A stretch of 7,877 nt of DNA from CAZYPH01 sp964649095 (lineage in GTDB: Bacteria > Bdellovibrionota > UBA1018 > UBA923): NCBI GenBank assembly GCA_964649095.1, contig CAZYPH010000099.1, positions 1-7,877 of the forward strand, in the 5' to 3' direction. Under the pieces are notes generated by a model. The model was not told the origin of the DNA and did not search any database. It saw only the letters and a program-made list of their open reading frames with translations. How positions within the stretch are numbered: position 1 is the stretch's first letter; each line of letters opens with the position of its first letter. Positions 1 to 6,779 of the stretch are shown here, in pieces. Made by a program: the position numbers and the translations under genes.

Positions 1-879
1 CCCCGCTAAAAGCACGAGCAAACCAACCGCCCCTCCGACTGGCACAACCCAACGAGAAACTTTTTTGAAACCCGCCCCACGGGTAAACAACAGAATAGTG
101 ACCATAGACAAACAATAAGCAAATAGGAGGGTTAAAGTCTTTGTAGAGAAAATAAGAAACGCACCCAGAAATACCCATGAAATAGGCATTTTTGTACGCT
201 TACAAAATACATGGTAACTCACCAGCGGAACCACTAATCCGGCAACCAGCATAGCCGCCTCCATCGGACTGGGTTGTGTGAGATACTCCCGCCCAAACCA
301 TATATCGTACATGTAGTCTGAATCATAAACGCCAAGAATAAAGTTATGAAACTTCTTCGATAGCAATCCCGCGGCCGCTACCGGCAACAGAACTAATACA
401 ATGGCCTGCACCCGCTTAGTCAAAGCCGACAAATTGACGATGAAAGGCGCCTGGTACAAAAATACTGGCAGCGTCCACCACATGATCGTACGCAAAGAGT
501 TCCACGCTTCTTTTAGCGGCGACAACTGAAACAACACTCGATTGATGGTGGTATTGTTAATGAACAAATCCCCTAACACTGCAGCCAAGCCGTCGATACG
601 GTCGTTTAAAGTAAGCAGACCCGAACCATAACTAATAATAAATAGAACGCTCAAGAGAGCGACTGAGAACACAAAACGGTTCTTTCTCAATGATGGCTGA
701 GCACCCGCACCGCGTTTGATAAGTAACAAAAAAAAAGCAGCCAACCACGCCACAAATAAAAGATAATCCGAAATAAAGAGTTTACGACCGGCCAGTTGAA
801 TCGGTGGAGAAATACTTAGAAACAATAAAATTATATATATGTATATATTAATGTATTTGTTGAGGTCTTTAAATGGCAT
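1..879 (-). CDS. Multi-pass membrane protein, O-antigen ligase/polymerase-like, partial (C-terminus beyond left edge)
   Basis: The frame starts with ATG at 879 and stays open for 293 codons to base 1, so the stop lies outside the window. The product is strongly hydrophobic. Membrane segments are visible near residues 12-26, 33-53 and 65-82, with further ones around 130-145, 157-175, 212-230, 240-258 and 279-293. The N-terminal layout, a short basic start, a first helix ending SISPP, then FISDYLLFVAWLAAFFLLL followed by basic residues, resembles the Wzy/WaaL O-antigen polymerase/ligase group. Those proteins join or extend lipid-linked glycans at the periplasmic face of the inner membrane. The large periplasmic loop typical of that group is not clearly visible in this part. 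The gene follows the glycosyltransferase by 8 nt, and its ribosome site GAGGT overlaps that gene's TGA stop, so the two are probably co-translated. This fits a role in envelope polysaccharide, but the exact activity is inferred. The frame is certain; the family assignment is moderate. Confidence 0.7.
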   Translation of the reverse strand, partial: MPFKDLNKYINIYIYIILLFLSISPPIQLAGRKLFISDYLLFVAWLAAFFLLLIKRGAGAQPSLRKNRFVFSVALLSVLFIISYGSGLLTLNDRIDGLAAVLGDLFINNTTINRVLFQLSPLKEAWNSLRTIMWWTLPVFLYQAPFIVNLSALTKRVQAIVLVLLPVAAAGLLSKKFHNFILGVYDSDYMYDIWFGREYLTQPSPMEAAMLVAGLVVPLVSYHVFCKRTKMPISWVFLGAFLIFSTKTLTLLFAYCLSMVTILLFTRGAGFKKVSRWVVPVGGAVGLLVLLAG

Positions 880-887
880 TACAAACC

Positions 888-2096
888 TCAATCCATCATC
901 TCTTGCACGAGATCGTTCAATTCTTTACAAAATCGATGGAAACCTAATTTTAGTCTAAGACGCAAAATATCATCTTCAGAAATTGGGCCCAAGGCCAAGG
1001 CGGTGCGAATACTCTCTGCCAGTGCGACCGGGTCACCGGCCTTGGCCAACACTCCGGGAAACTCAGTGCTTGCTAACCACGAGGTCGAGTCAAGAGCTGG
1101 CACTACACAACGCCGTCCCTGATAAAAAGCTTCTAAAGCAAACGTAGAAAGCGTCTCGTTACAAATCGATGGCAGCACAGCGATTCTGGCAGCGGCAATC
1201 AAGTCGAGCACCTCTTCGTGTGTGACGGCACCAACAAACTTTATATTAGGATTTTTTTTGGCAGCCGACTCTACCATGGGCCGTTCTGGACCATCACCGG
1301 CAACCACAAACGTGGAGTCTGGCAATAACTCTATAGCTTTCAAAAACTCGGCAATGCCTTTTTCTTGTGACAAGCGCCCTGCGTAAATAGCATCAAAACG
1401 CGCCTCGGAATGGGCAACTACTTTATTAGCTTTATTCGAGCCCCCTTTTTCCTCAGACCAAAATACCGGATTCAATATATGCATCACACGATCTTTGGGC
1501 ATGCCAGCACGCACAAGCTCGCCCTGCAAATAGGGAGAAGGCGCTACAAAACGATACACTGCTTCTGGGTAAAGATCTTGCAATCGCATCTGCGACAAGG
1601 CCAACGCGTGGTATACTGTTTTCTTAATATCTTGATTACAATTATAACGAATGGCACGCCACGGCACTTTGTCAGAAAAACAATCTTTGCAGATTTTTTT
1701 ATCGCGTAAAGCGAGGCCGTTTGTGCAAAAGAAGCGGTGGTTGTGCACCGTCATTGCCATCTTAATTTTGTTTTTTACTACCCAACGAAAAAAACGTGGC
1801 CCTAGGTTTGGAAAGGCGTTGTGTAAATGAATGTAAATAGGCTGCTCGCGCTGAAAAACAGCTTCAATCTCAGGACTTGAATCTAAAGGCATAAGCGACT
1901 CTAACGCCGCCTGAAGGTGGGTGCTATTTGGACGACGCGAGGCCGGGAACAACACGGGCTCAATGCCTATTTCACGATAACCCTGTGCTAGAGCGTCAAC
2001 GTGAACGTCCTCACCACCCCGATGTTCGTACGGCACATGCACGATTAAAATTTTTCGTGCCTGTGCCGACGACGTGTACTGCTGAAAAACAGACAT
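888..2096 (-). CDS. GT4-family (GT-B fold) glycosyltransferase, 402 aa
   Basis: This is probably a retaining, nucleotide-sugar-dependent glycosyltransferase acting at the cytoplasmic side in surface polysaccharide assembly. The N-terminal Rossmann half begins with KILIVH (residues 15-20) and a Gly-rich acceptor loop HRGGED (25-30). The C-terminal half has DAIYAGRLSQEKG (235-247), VVAGDGPE (264-271), and E314-x7-E322 in CNETLSTFALEAF, the EX7E nucleotide-sugar motif of GT4 enzymes. Residues 118-153 hold HNHRFFC and four cysteines (C124, C136, C139, C153), an arrangement I recall from a subset of bacterial GT4 enzymes and a possible metal site. The ATG lies 2 nt after the lon stop, with no good Shine-Dalgarno sequence visible, so translation probably depends on ribosomes finishing lon. 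No hydrophobic segment long enough for a membrane anchor is seen. The sugar donor and acceptor cannot be read from the sequence. The family call is strong; the pathway is inferred from the membrane gene downstream. Confidence 0.9.
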   Translation of the reverse strand: MSVFQQYTSSAQARKILIVHVPYEHRGGEDVHVDALAQGYREIGIEPVLFPASRRPNSTHLQAALESLMPLDSSPEIEAVFQREQPIYIHLHNAFPNLGPRFFRWVVKNKIKMAMTVHNHRFFCTNGLALRDKKICKDCFSDKVPWRAIRYNCNQDIKKTVYHALALSQMRLQDLYPEAVYRFVAPSPYLQGELVRAGMPKDRVMHILNPVFWSEEKGGSNKANKVVAHSEARFDAIYAGRLSQEKGIAEFLKAIELLPDSTFVVAGDGPERPMVESAAKKNPNIKFVGAVTHEEVLDLIAAARIAVLPSICNETLSTFALEAFYQGRRCVVPALDSTSWLASTEFPGVLAKAGDPVALAESIRTALALGPISEDDILRLRLKLGFHRFCKELNDLVQEMMD

Positions 2097-2098
2097 TG

Positions 2099-4552
2099 TT
2101 AATGGGCAACACTTTCAGAAGAAGCCTTTACAGGAGAGGCACCATCTACTGGGCCCTTCCCAGCATTTGGAGTCATCTCTTCCGTTGCCAGGCGTTTCAT
2201 GAAGTCTTCGGGTTTTGGTAAATCGAGCGCAATACGCAAGACTTCATCCGCATGTTCTACCGGTACAATTTTTAAACCGCGTAGAATTTCTTTCGGAATC
2301 TTTTTCAAATCTGGCGCATTCTGCTTAGGAATCACTACCGTGTCAGCGTTACCAATCTTGGCGGCTAAAAGTTTTTCTTTTAATCCACCGATCTGTAATA
2401 CTCTTCCACGCAAAGTGATTTCGCCCGTCATGGCAACATTGCGACGTACAGGAATTTTTGTAAAAGCCGACGCAATCGCCGTGGCCATCGTAACCCCGGC
2501 TGATGGGCCATCTTTTGGAATCGACCCCTCTGGCACGTGGATGTGCACATCGTTTTTATCAAAAAATTCTTTATCCAAATTCAACAAATCACTACGAGCA
2601 CGCACGTACGAAAACGCAGCTTGTGCCGACTCTTGCATGACTTCGCCGAGTTTACCTGTGATCGTAAGTTTGCCTTTGCCTGGAAACGTTGTGACTTCAA
2701 TTTGTAACATGTCACCACCGACTTCGGTCCACGCCAAACCGTTTACTAAGCCGATCTCGTTTTTTTCCTCAGCCATCGTAGTGAGATATTTTGGCGGCCC
2801 CAAGTACGTCTCTAAGTTTTTAGACGTCACACGAATGATTTTCTCGGGCTGACCTTTTTCTTTACGCTTTACTACTTTTCGGGCCACTTTGCGGCATAGC
2901 GTCGAACACACGCGCTCTAAATTGCGCACGCCAGCCTCTTTAACGTAGCTGCGTATCACTGCTGCCAAAGCCTGTGGCGTTACTTCAATCTGCGATGGTT
3001 TTAAGCCGTGCTCGACAATTTGTTTCGGAACCAAATAACGCCGCGCGATGTTCAATTTTTCAAGTTCCGTATAACCCGGAATGGTGATGACTTCCATTCG
3101 GTCTAACAACGGACGCGGAATGCTATGCAGCGAGTTTGCGGTCAACACAAACATGACCTTCGAAAGATCGTAGTCGACTTCTAAATAGTGATCTCCAAAG
3201 TTGTGGTTCTGTTCAGGATCTAAAACTTCTAACAAGGCACTCGACGGATCACCACGGAAGTCCATCGACATCTTATCGACCTCGTCTAACAAAAAGACCG
3301 GATTTACCGTGCCTGCTTTTTTCATCGACTGAATTAACTTACCTGGCAAAGCACCTACATAAGTACGTCGATGGCCACGAATCTCAGCCTCATCACGCAC
3401 ACCACCCAGAGACGCTCGTACAAACTTTCGACCCAAGGCCGTTGCGATTGAGCGCGCTAATGATGTCTTACCAACACCAGGAGGCCCCGCAAAACACAAG
3501 ATCGAACCTCGAGCATTTTCGTTCAAAGAACGCACGGCTAGGTACTCCAAAATCCGCTCTTTTACGTCTTCTAAACCGTAATGGTCTTCGTCAAGCACGG
3601 CCTCTGCTGCAGTGAGGTCGTTTTTGTCTTCCGTTGTTTCGCTCCATGGAATCGAAACTAACCAATCGATATAATTGCGCACCACAGTGGCTTCGGCCGA
3701 CATCGGCGACATCATGCGCAATTTCTTTAACTCTTTTTGAGCCTTCTCTGTGGCTTCTTTTGACATTTTCTTCGAACGAATCGTCTTCTCTAACGCGGCC
3801 AACTCGGCCTTGAATTCATCTTTCTCGCCAAGCTCTTTTTGAATGGCCTGCATTTGTTCGTTCAAATAGTATTCTTTTTGAGACTTCTCCATCTGCTTCT
3901 TAACGCGCGTACGAATACGACGTTCCACCTGCAGAATTTCAATCTCACCCTGCATGAGTGACAATAGTTTTTCTAGGCGTTTTGCAGCATCAATAACTTC
4001 AAGAATCTCTTGTTTGTCTTCCAACTTGAGATTCAGGTGGGCCACAATGATATCGGCCAACCGTGAGGGGTCTTCTACCGTAGAAACACTCATCAACATT
4101 TCTGGTGGAATACGTTTATTTAATTTTACATATGTCTCAAACGTAGCTTTTAGAGAGCGTACCAAAGCTTCAACTTCAACTGTGCCATCGATACGTTCAA
4201 CAATATCTTCGGCTTCCACCTCTAAATATCGATCATTTTCAATGTGTTTTACGATTTGGGCGCGGCGTTTGCCCTCGACAAGTACTTTTACGGTATTATC
4301 AGGGAGTTTGAGAATTTGTAGAATCGTGCCAATCGTTCCGACATTATAGATGTCGGACTCTGAGGGATTGACAGTGCCTGCTTGTTTTTGCGCGACTAAA
4401 AATAAATCGATTTTTTTATTAACGGCTTCTTCCAAAGCATTAATGGATTTTTCACGGCCGACAAAAAGCGGCACAACCATATGCGGAAAAATAATGACAT
4501 CGCGTAATGGTAATAACGGCATTTGGTGTCGGACAGGTTTTTTTGACGTCAT
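2099..4552 (-). CDS. lon: Lon protease (endopeptidase La), ATP-dependent, about 817 aa
   Basis: Lon is a cytoplasmic hexameric AAA+ serine protease that degrades misfolded and regulatory proteins. Counting from the ATG at 4552, the N-terminal substrate domain opens with MPLLPLRDVIIFPHMVVPLFVGREKSI. A charged coiled-coil stretch lies near 185-280. Walker A GPPGVGKT is at 356-363 and Walker B LLDEVDK has D423/E424. The protease domain carries KDGPSAG with nucleophile S684 and GGLKEK with K727, the Ser-Lys dyad 43 residues apart. Placing Walker A at 356-363 matches my recollection of E. coli Lon numbering, which supports this start. The frame also extends in phase to a GTG at 4636 (845 aa), but that codon has no ribosome site and would add a Ser/Lys-rich extension. 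The ATG itself also lacks a Shine-Dalgarno and appears coupled to a leader frame. After the core, roughly 39 polar residues (Pro, Lys, Ser) form a probably disordered tail. The gene follows clpX and precedes a glycosyltransferase by 2 nt. Confidence 0.96.
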   Translation of the reverse strand: MTSKKPVRHQMPLLPLRDVIIFPHMVVPLFVGREKSINALEEAVNKKIDLFLVAQKQAGTVNPSESDIYNVGTIGTILQILKLPDNTVKVLVEGKRRAQIVKHIENDRYLEVEAEDIVERIDGTVEVEALVRSLKATFETYVKLNKRIPPEMLMSVSTVEDPSRLADIIVAHLNLKLEDKQEILEVIDAAKRLEKLLSLMQGEIEILQVERRIRTRVKKQMEKSQKEYYLNEQMQAIQKELGEKDEFKAELAALEKTIRSKKMSKEATEKAQKELKKLRMMSPMSAEATVVRNYIDWLVSIPWSETTEDKNDLTAAEAVLDEDHYGLEDVKERILEYLAVRSLNENARGSILCFAGPPGVGKTSLARSIATALGRKFVRASLGGVRDEAEIRGHRRTYVGALPGKLIQSMKKAGTVNPVFLLDEVDKMSMDFRGDPSSALLEVLDPEQNHNFGDHYLEVDYDLSKVMFVLTANSLHSIPRPLLDRMEVITIPGYTELEKLNIARRYLVPKQIVEHGLKPSQIEVTPQALAAVIRSYVKEAGVRNLERVCSTLCRKVARKVVKRKEKGQPEKIIRVTSKNLETYLGPPKYLTTMAEEKNEIGLVNGLAWTEVGGDMLQIEVTTFPGKGKLTITGKLGEVMQESAQAAFSYVRARSDLLNLDKEFFDKNDVHIHVPEGSIPKDGPSAGVTMATAIASAFTKIPVRRNVAMTGEITLRGRVLQIGGLKEKLLAAKIGNADTVVIPKQNAPDLKKIPKEILRGLKIVPVEHADEVLRIALDLPKPEDFMKRLATEEMTPNAGKGPVDGASPVKASSESVAH

Positions 4553-4608
4553 TTCACTGTTTGAGGATGAGGGTTGCAGCTTTTTACAGCGTTTGGATGA
4601 GGGCTCAT
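4549..4608 (-). CDS. Putative 19-aa leader peptide (uORF) coupled to lon
   Basis: A small frame starts at ATG 4608-4606 and ends at TGA 4551-4549. The TGA overlaps the likely lon start at 4552 as ATGA, the classic translational-coupling overlap. AGGGAG at 4620-4615 lies 6 nt before this ATG, the best ribosome site in the clpX-lon interval. In the lon frame, the codons just downstream of that site include no start codon. The peptide reads MSPHPNAVKSCNPHPQTVK and contains two copies of PHPxxVK. These come from a 30-nt DNA repeat in which Val is GTA in one copy and GTG in the other. I infer that it lets ribosomes load and re-initiate at lon, or acts as a regulatory leader. The alternative is that it is accidental within an N-terminally extended lon. 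It resembles no protein I know. Confidence 0.45.
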   Translation of the reverse strand: MSPHPNAVKSCNPHPQTVK

Positions 4609-4612
4609 CCTC
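4563..4612 (-). promoter_or_regulatory. Alternative hairpins over the lon leader
   Basis: GAGGATGAG at 4612-4604, which contains the leader ATG, can pair with either of two downstream copies of the same complement. The near copy, CTCATCC at 4601-4595, gives a 6-7 bp stem with a tiny loop. The far copy, CTCATCCTC at 4571-4563, gives a 9-bp perfect stem with a 32-nt loop. The two pairings exclude each other. Either would bury the leader start codon and so could reduce entry of ribosomes to lon at low temperature or in a signal-dependent way. The pairing is seen directly; the regulatory role is inferred. Confidence 0.4.
4571..4603 (-). repeat. Imperfect direct repeat, period 30 nt, in the lon leader
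   Basis: CCCTCATCC begins at 4603 and again at 4573 on the minus strand. Partial similarity continues downstream, about 15 of 22 bases without gaps. The period is a multiple of three, and it produces the doubled PHPxxVK in the leader frame. Confidence 0.6.
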
Positions 4613-4614
4613 GT

Positions 4615-4620
4615 CTCCCT
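4615..4620 (-). promoter_or_regulatory. Strong ribosome binding site in the lon leader
   Basis: AGGGAG on the minus strand is spaced 6 nt from ATG 4608. It is out of phase with lon for any start codon at normal spacing: the lon-frame codons there are GAC GAG GAT GAG. Neither the GTG at 4636 nor the ATG at 4552 has a comparable site. This supports the leader frame and coupling to lon. Confidence 0.6.
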
Positions 4621-4675
4621 TGTTAAACTTGAACACAGTTAAAGTATTAGATCAACTCAGCGAACAAGAATAAAA

Positions 4676-5950
4676 CTAGGCAATTTCTGCCTTCTGATCG
4701 GAGGCGTATTCGAGCGTAGGTTTTTCTTTATTTTCGATACAACTCTTGTTCACAATGACCCGCTTGATGCTGCCATTCATCGGCACTTCGTACATGACGT
4801 CTAACATTACGGTTTCCATGATGGCGCGTAATCCACGAGCACCTGTTTTGCGTTTTATGGCCTCACGAGCAATGGCAACTACAGCATCATCGGTAAACTC
4901 TAGTTCGACGCCATCGTACTGCATTAACTTCTGGTATTGTTTTACGAGCGCATTTTTTGGCTTTCGTAAAATTTCAATCAAGGCCGCTTCGTCTAACTCT
5001 TCAAGCGCTGCAATTACCGGTAGACGGCCAATAAACTCGGGAATAATGCCAAATCGCACCAAATCTTCGGGCTCAACGGCCGCAAGCGTTAACGCGGCTT
5101 TGTCTTTTACAACCTCATCATTTTTAGCTCCGAAGCCGATGCTCCGCTTGCCTTTGCGCCCTGCGATAATTTTATCTAATCCGACAAAAGCACCGCCGAC
5201 GATGAATAAAATATTCGTGGTATCGACTTGAATATAATCTTGCTGAGGGTGTTTGCGCCCACCCTTTGGAGGCACGCTAGCCACAGTCCCCTCTAAGAGT
5301 TTTAACAAGGCTTGCTGCACACCCTCACCACTAACGTCGCGCGTGATCGAAGGGTTTTCACTTTTGCGTGAAATTTTATCGACTTCATCAATATAAACAA
5401 TGCCGCGCTGGGCCTTCTCAACATTGAAGTCGCAATTCTGTAGAAGATTTAAAATAATGTTTTCAACGTCCTCACCCACATAACCTGCTTCAGTCAATGT
5501 GGTAGCATCGGCCATCGCAAATGGTACGTTAAGAAGACGCGCTAGCGTCTGCGCTAACAACGTTTTCCCCGAGCCTGTTGGGCCCATAAGTAAGATATTA
5601 GACTTTGCTAATTCAACGACATCTTTCTCTTTACCAGTTTGTGCCGCTTTATGCTGAATGCGCTTGTAGTGGTTATAAACCGCAACCGACAGAATTTTTT
5701 TGGCGCGTTCTTGACCAATAACGTATTCGTCTAACGTCGTTTTAATCTCGTTTGGTTTAGGCAATCGCTCAGCAATGTTCTTCTGAGTTTCCTTGTGAGA
5801 TTCCTCTGCAATAATGTCGTTACAAAGTTCAATACATTCATCACAGATGTAAACGGTCGGACCTGCGATCAGTTTTTTTACTTCTCGCTGATTTTTTGCG
5901 CAGAAAGAACATAAGAGATTACCAAAGCCATCGCTAAACTTTTGAGTCAT
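4676..5950 (-). CDS. clpX: ClpX, AAA+ unfoldase subunit of ClpXP protease, 424 aa
   Basis: ClpX is the hexameric ATP-driven unfoldase that recognises tagged substrates and threads them into ClpP in the cytoplasm. The N-terminal zinc-binding domain has C14, C17, C36 and C39. Walker A GPTGSGKT is at 123-130 and Walker B IVYIDEV at 184-190 (D188, E189). The pore-1 loop GYVG is at 157-160 and the RKH substrate loop at 232-234. The ClpP-docking tripeptide IGF is at 271-273, the arginine-finger segment PEFIGR ends at R309, and sensor 2 is GARGLR near 370-375. Length and motif order match the family, and nothing is missing. The ATG at 5950 is preceded by AAGGCGAG about 9 nt away, which begins right at the clpP stop. 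With only 19 nt between the genes, clpP and clpX are almost certainly one transcript. The intact IGF loop and the neighbouring clpP indicate a working ClpXP pair. Confidence 0.98.
   Translation of the reverse strand: MTQKFSDGFGNLLCSFCAKNQREVKKLIAGPTVYICDECIELCNDIIAEESHKETQKNIAERLPKPNEIKTTLDEYVIGQERAKKILSVAVYNHYKRIQHKAAQTGKEKDVVELAKSNILLMGPTGSGKTLLAQTLARLLNVPFAMADATTLTEAGYVGEDVENIILNLLQNCDFNVEKAQRGIVYIDEVDKISRKSENPSITRDVSGEGVQQALLKLLEGTVASVPPKGGRKHPQQDYIQVDTTNILFIVGGAFVGLDKIIAGRKGKRSIGFGAKNDEVVKDKAALTLAAVEPEDLVRFGIIPEFIGRLPVIAALEELDEAALIEILRKPKNALVKQYQKLMQYDGVELEFTDDAVVAIAREAIKRKTGARGLRAIMETVMLDVMYEVPMNGSIKRVIVNKSCIENKEKPTLEYASDQKAEIA
4678..4692 (-). terminator. Weak hairpin at the end of clpX, possible attenuator
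   Basis: AGGCA-GAAAT-TGCCT forms a 5-bp stem with a 5-nt loop spanning the last clpX codons and part of the stop. It is followed on the minus strand by AG and then TTTTATT. It is too short to be a convincing intrinsic terminator, but it could lower read-through from clpX into lon. Confidence 0.25.
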
Positions 5951-5969
5951 GAAAAAATCTCGCCTTCTA

Positions 5970-6620
5970 CTATTTTCTTGTTTCTAGAATATTATCAATT
6001 AGTCCGTACGCTTTTGCGTCTTCGGCCGATAGGTAGTTATCACGATCGGTATCATTCTTAATCTGATCGACATTACGACCAGTATGGCGGGCATAGATAC
6101 CATTTAGCTTTTCGCGTAAATACAGGATCTCTTTAGCCTGAATTTCAATGTCACTAGCTTGACCACGAGCACCGCCCAAAGGCTGATGAATCATAATTCT
6201 ACTATGTGGCAAAGCCGATCGTTTGCCCTTTGCGCCCGCTGTTAATAACAAAGAACCCATACTCGCTGCCATTCCCAAACAATAGGTGGCTACGTCACAC
6301 TTTATAAATTGCATGACATCGTAAATGGCTAGCCCAGCATATACGGAACCGCCTGGAGAATTTACGTACATATGAATGTCGCGTTCAGGATCTTGATTCT
6401 CTAAAAAAAATAATTGAGCCACTAGTAAGTTAGCTACCGTATCGTTGACTTCGGTACCTAAAAACACAATCCGATCTAACAACAGGCGACTATAAATATC
6501 ATACTGACGCTCACCACGCGCCGTCTGCTCAATGACTGTTGGGTTGGGGATGTATGACGACACACGATCGGGAAATAAATTGTGATCATGAAGAACATTG
6601 AGAGCTTGTTTCTGATTCAT
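5970..6620 (-). CDS. clpP: ClpP, serine peptidase subunit of ClpXP, 216 aa
   Basis: ClpP forms the double-heptameric proteolytic chamber that degrades proteins delivered by ClpX. The catalytic triad is S120 in GMAASMGS, H145 in MIHQPLGG and D194 in NDTDRDNYLS. All three are shifted by the same nine residues from the E. coli precursor positions (111, 136, 185), so the core has no internal insertion or deletion. The oxyanion-strand motif VNSPGGSVYAG is at 86-96. The conserved mature start, near YIPNPTVIEQTARGER (23-38), is preceded by about 22-25 residues likely removed by self-processing; the length is slightly above the 207 of E. coli. The ATG at 6620 has a strong GAGGAG 8 nt upstream, which fixes the start. 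Upstream lies 144 bp without a gene and then a 71-residue gene; trigger factor, a common neighbour, is not in the window. Confidence 0.98.
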   Translation of the reverse strand: MNQKQALNVLHDHNLFPDRVSSYIPNPTVIEQTARGERQYDIYSRLLLDRIVFLGTEVNDTVANLLVAQLFFLENQDPERDIHMYVNSPGGSVYAGLAIYDVMQFIKCDVATYCLGMAASMGSLLLTAGAKGKRSALPHSRIMIHQPLGGARGQASDIEIQAKEILYLREKLNGIYARHTGRNVDQIKNDTDRDNYLSAEDAKAYGLIDNILETRK

Positions 6621-6764
6621 TAGAAGATCTCCTCAAAGATGCTAGCAAATTGCAGTAACTGTAAGTTTAGCAGAAATACGCAACATGGCTAGCACCCCGA
6701 TGCGATAACGAATAATGCCAACAGTCAAAACTTACCGAGGATATTAAGCCACCCTTAAGTTTCC
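6621..6764 (-). promoter_or_regulatory. clpP upstream region, candidate promoter and leader
   Basis: This gene-free 144 bp precedes clpP. TTGACT at 6728-6723 matches five of six bases of a sigma-70 -35 box, but the best -10 candidates downstream are poor. TAAACT lies nearer to clpP without a convincing -35 partner. Two TGCTAGC/GCTAGCA elements (6694-6688 and 6647-6640) could pair as a 7-bp stem around a 40-nt loop, and AACTgtaAGTT (6658-6668) is a short palindrome. I see no CIRCE element and no convincing sigma-32 promoter. The exact promoter is undetermined. Confidence 0.3.
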
Positions 6765-6779
6765 TTAAGCCTCGGGTAA
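6732..6779 (-). terminator. Nested hairpin: terminator or clpP attenuator
   Basis: On the minus strand TTACCCGAGG (6779-6770) pairs with CCTCGGTAA (6740-6732) with a single bulged C, and G plus TTTT follows (6730-6727). Inside it lies a perfect CTTAAG-GAAA-CTTAAG hairpin (6769-6754) with a GNRA-type tetraloop. The structure spans the stop codon of the 71-residue gene and ends just before the -35-like TTGACT. It would end or reduce transcription from the small gene into clpP. The T-run is short, so termination may be partial. Confidence 0.5.

Noticed and set aside
831..853. Alternating TA tract at the start of the membrane protein gene as a promoter or origin
   Set aside because: It is coding (YINIYIYI), lies inside an apparent operon and lacks paired promoter boxes or origin-type repeats.
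1928..2221. Plus-strand frame spanning the lon-glycosyltransferase junction
   Set aside because: Overlaps two clear genes on the other strand, with no ribosome site or family resemblance seen.
2199..2852. Plus-strand open frame of 217 codons inside lon
   Set aside because: It lies wholly antisense to the conserved Lon protease domain and shows no recognisable protein features; a shadow frame.
4746..5231. Plus-strand open frame of 161 codons inside clpX
   Set aside because: Antisense to a fully conserved clpX; composition reflects the opposite strand's codons.
6694..6716. Sigma-54-like TTGGCA element upstream of clpP
   Set aside because: The GG and GC doublets are not at the required -24/-12 spacing.
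6621..6764. CIRCE or sigma-32 heat-shock control of clpP
   Set aside because: No TTAGCACTC-type inverted repeat and no convincing CTTGAA/CCCCAT pair could be found by eye.
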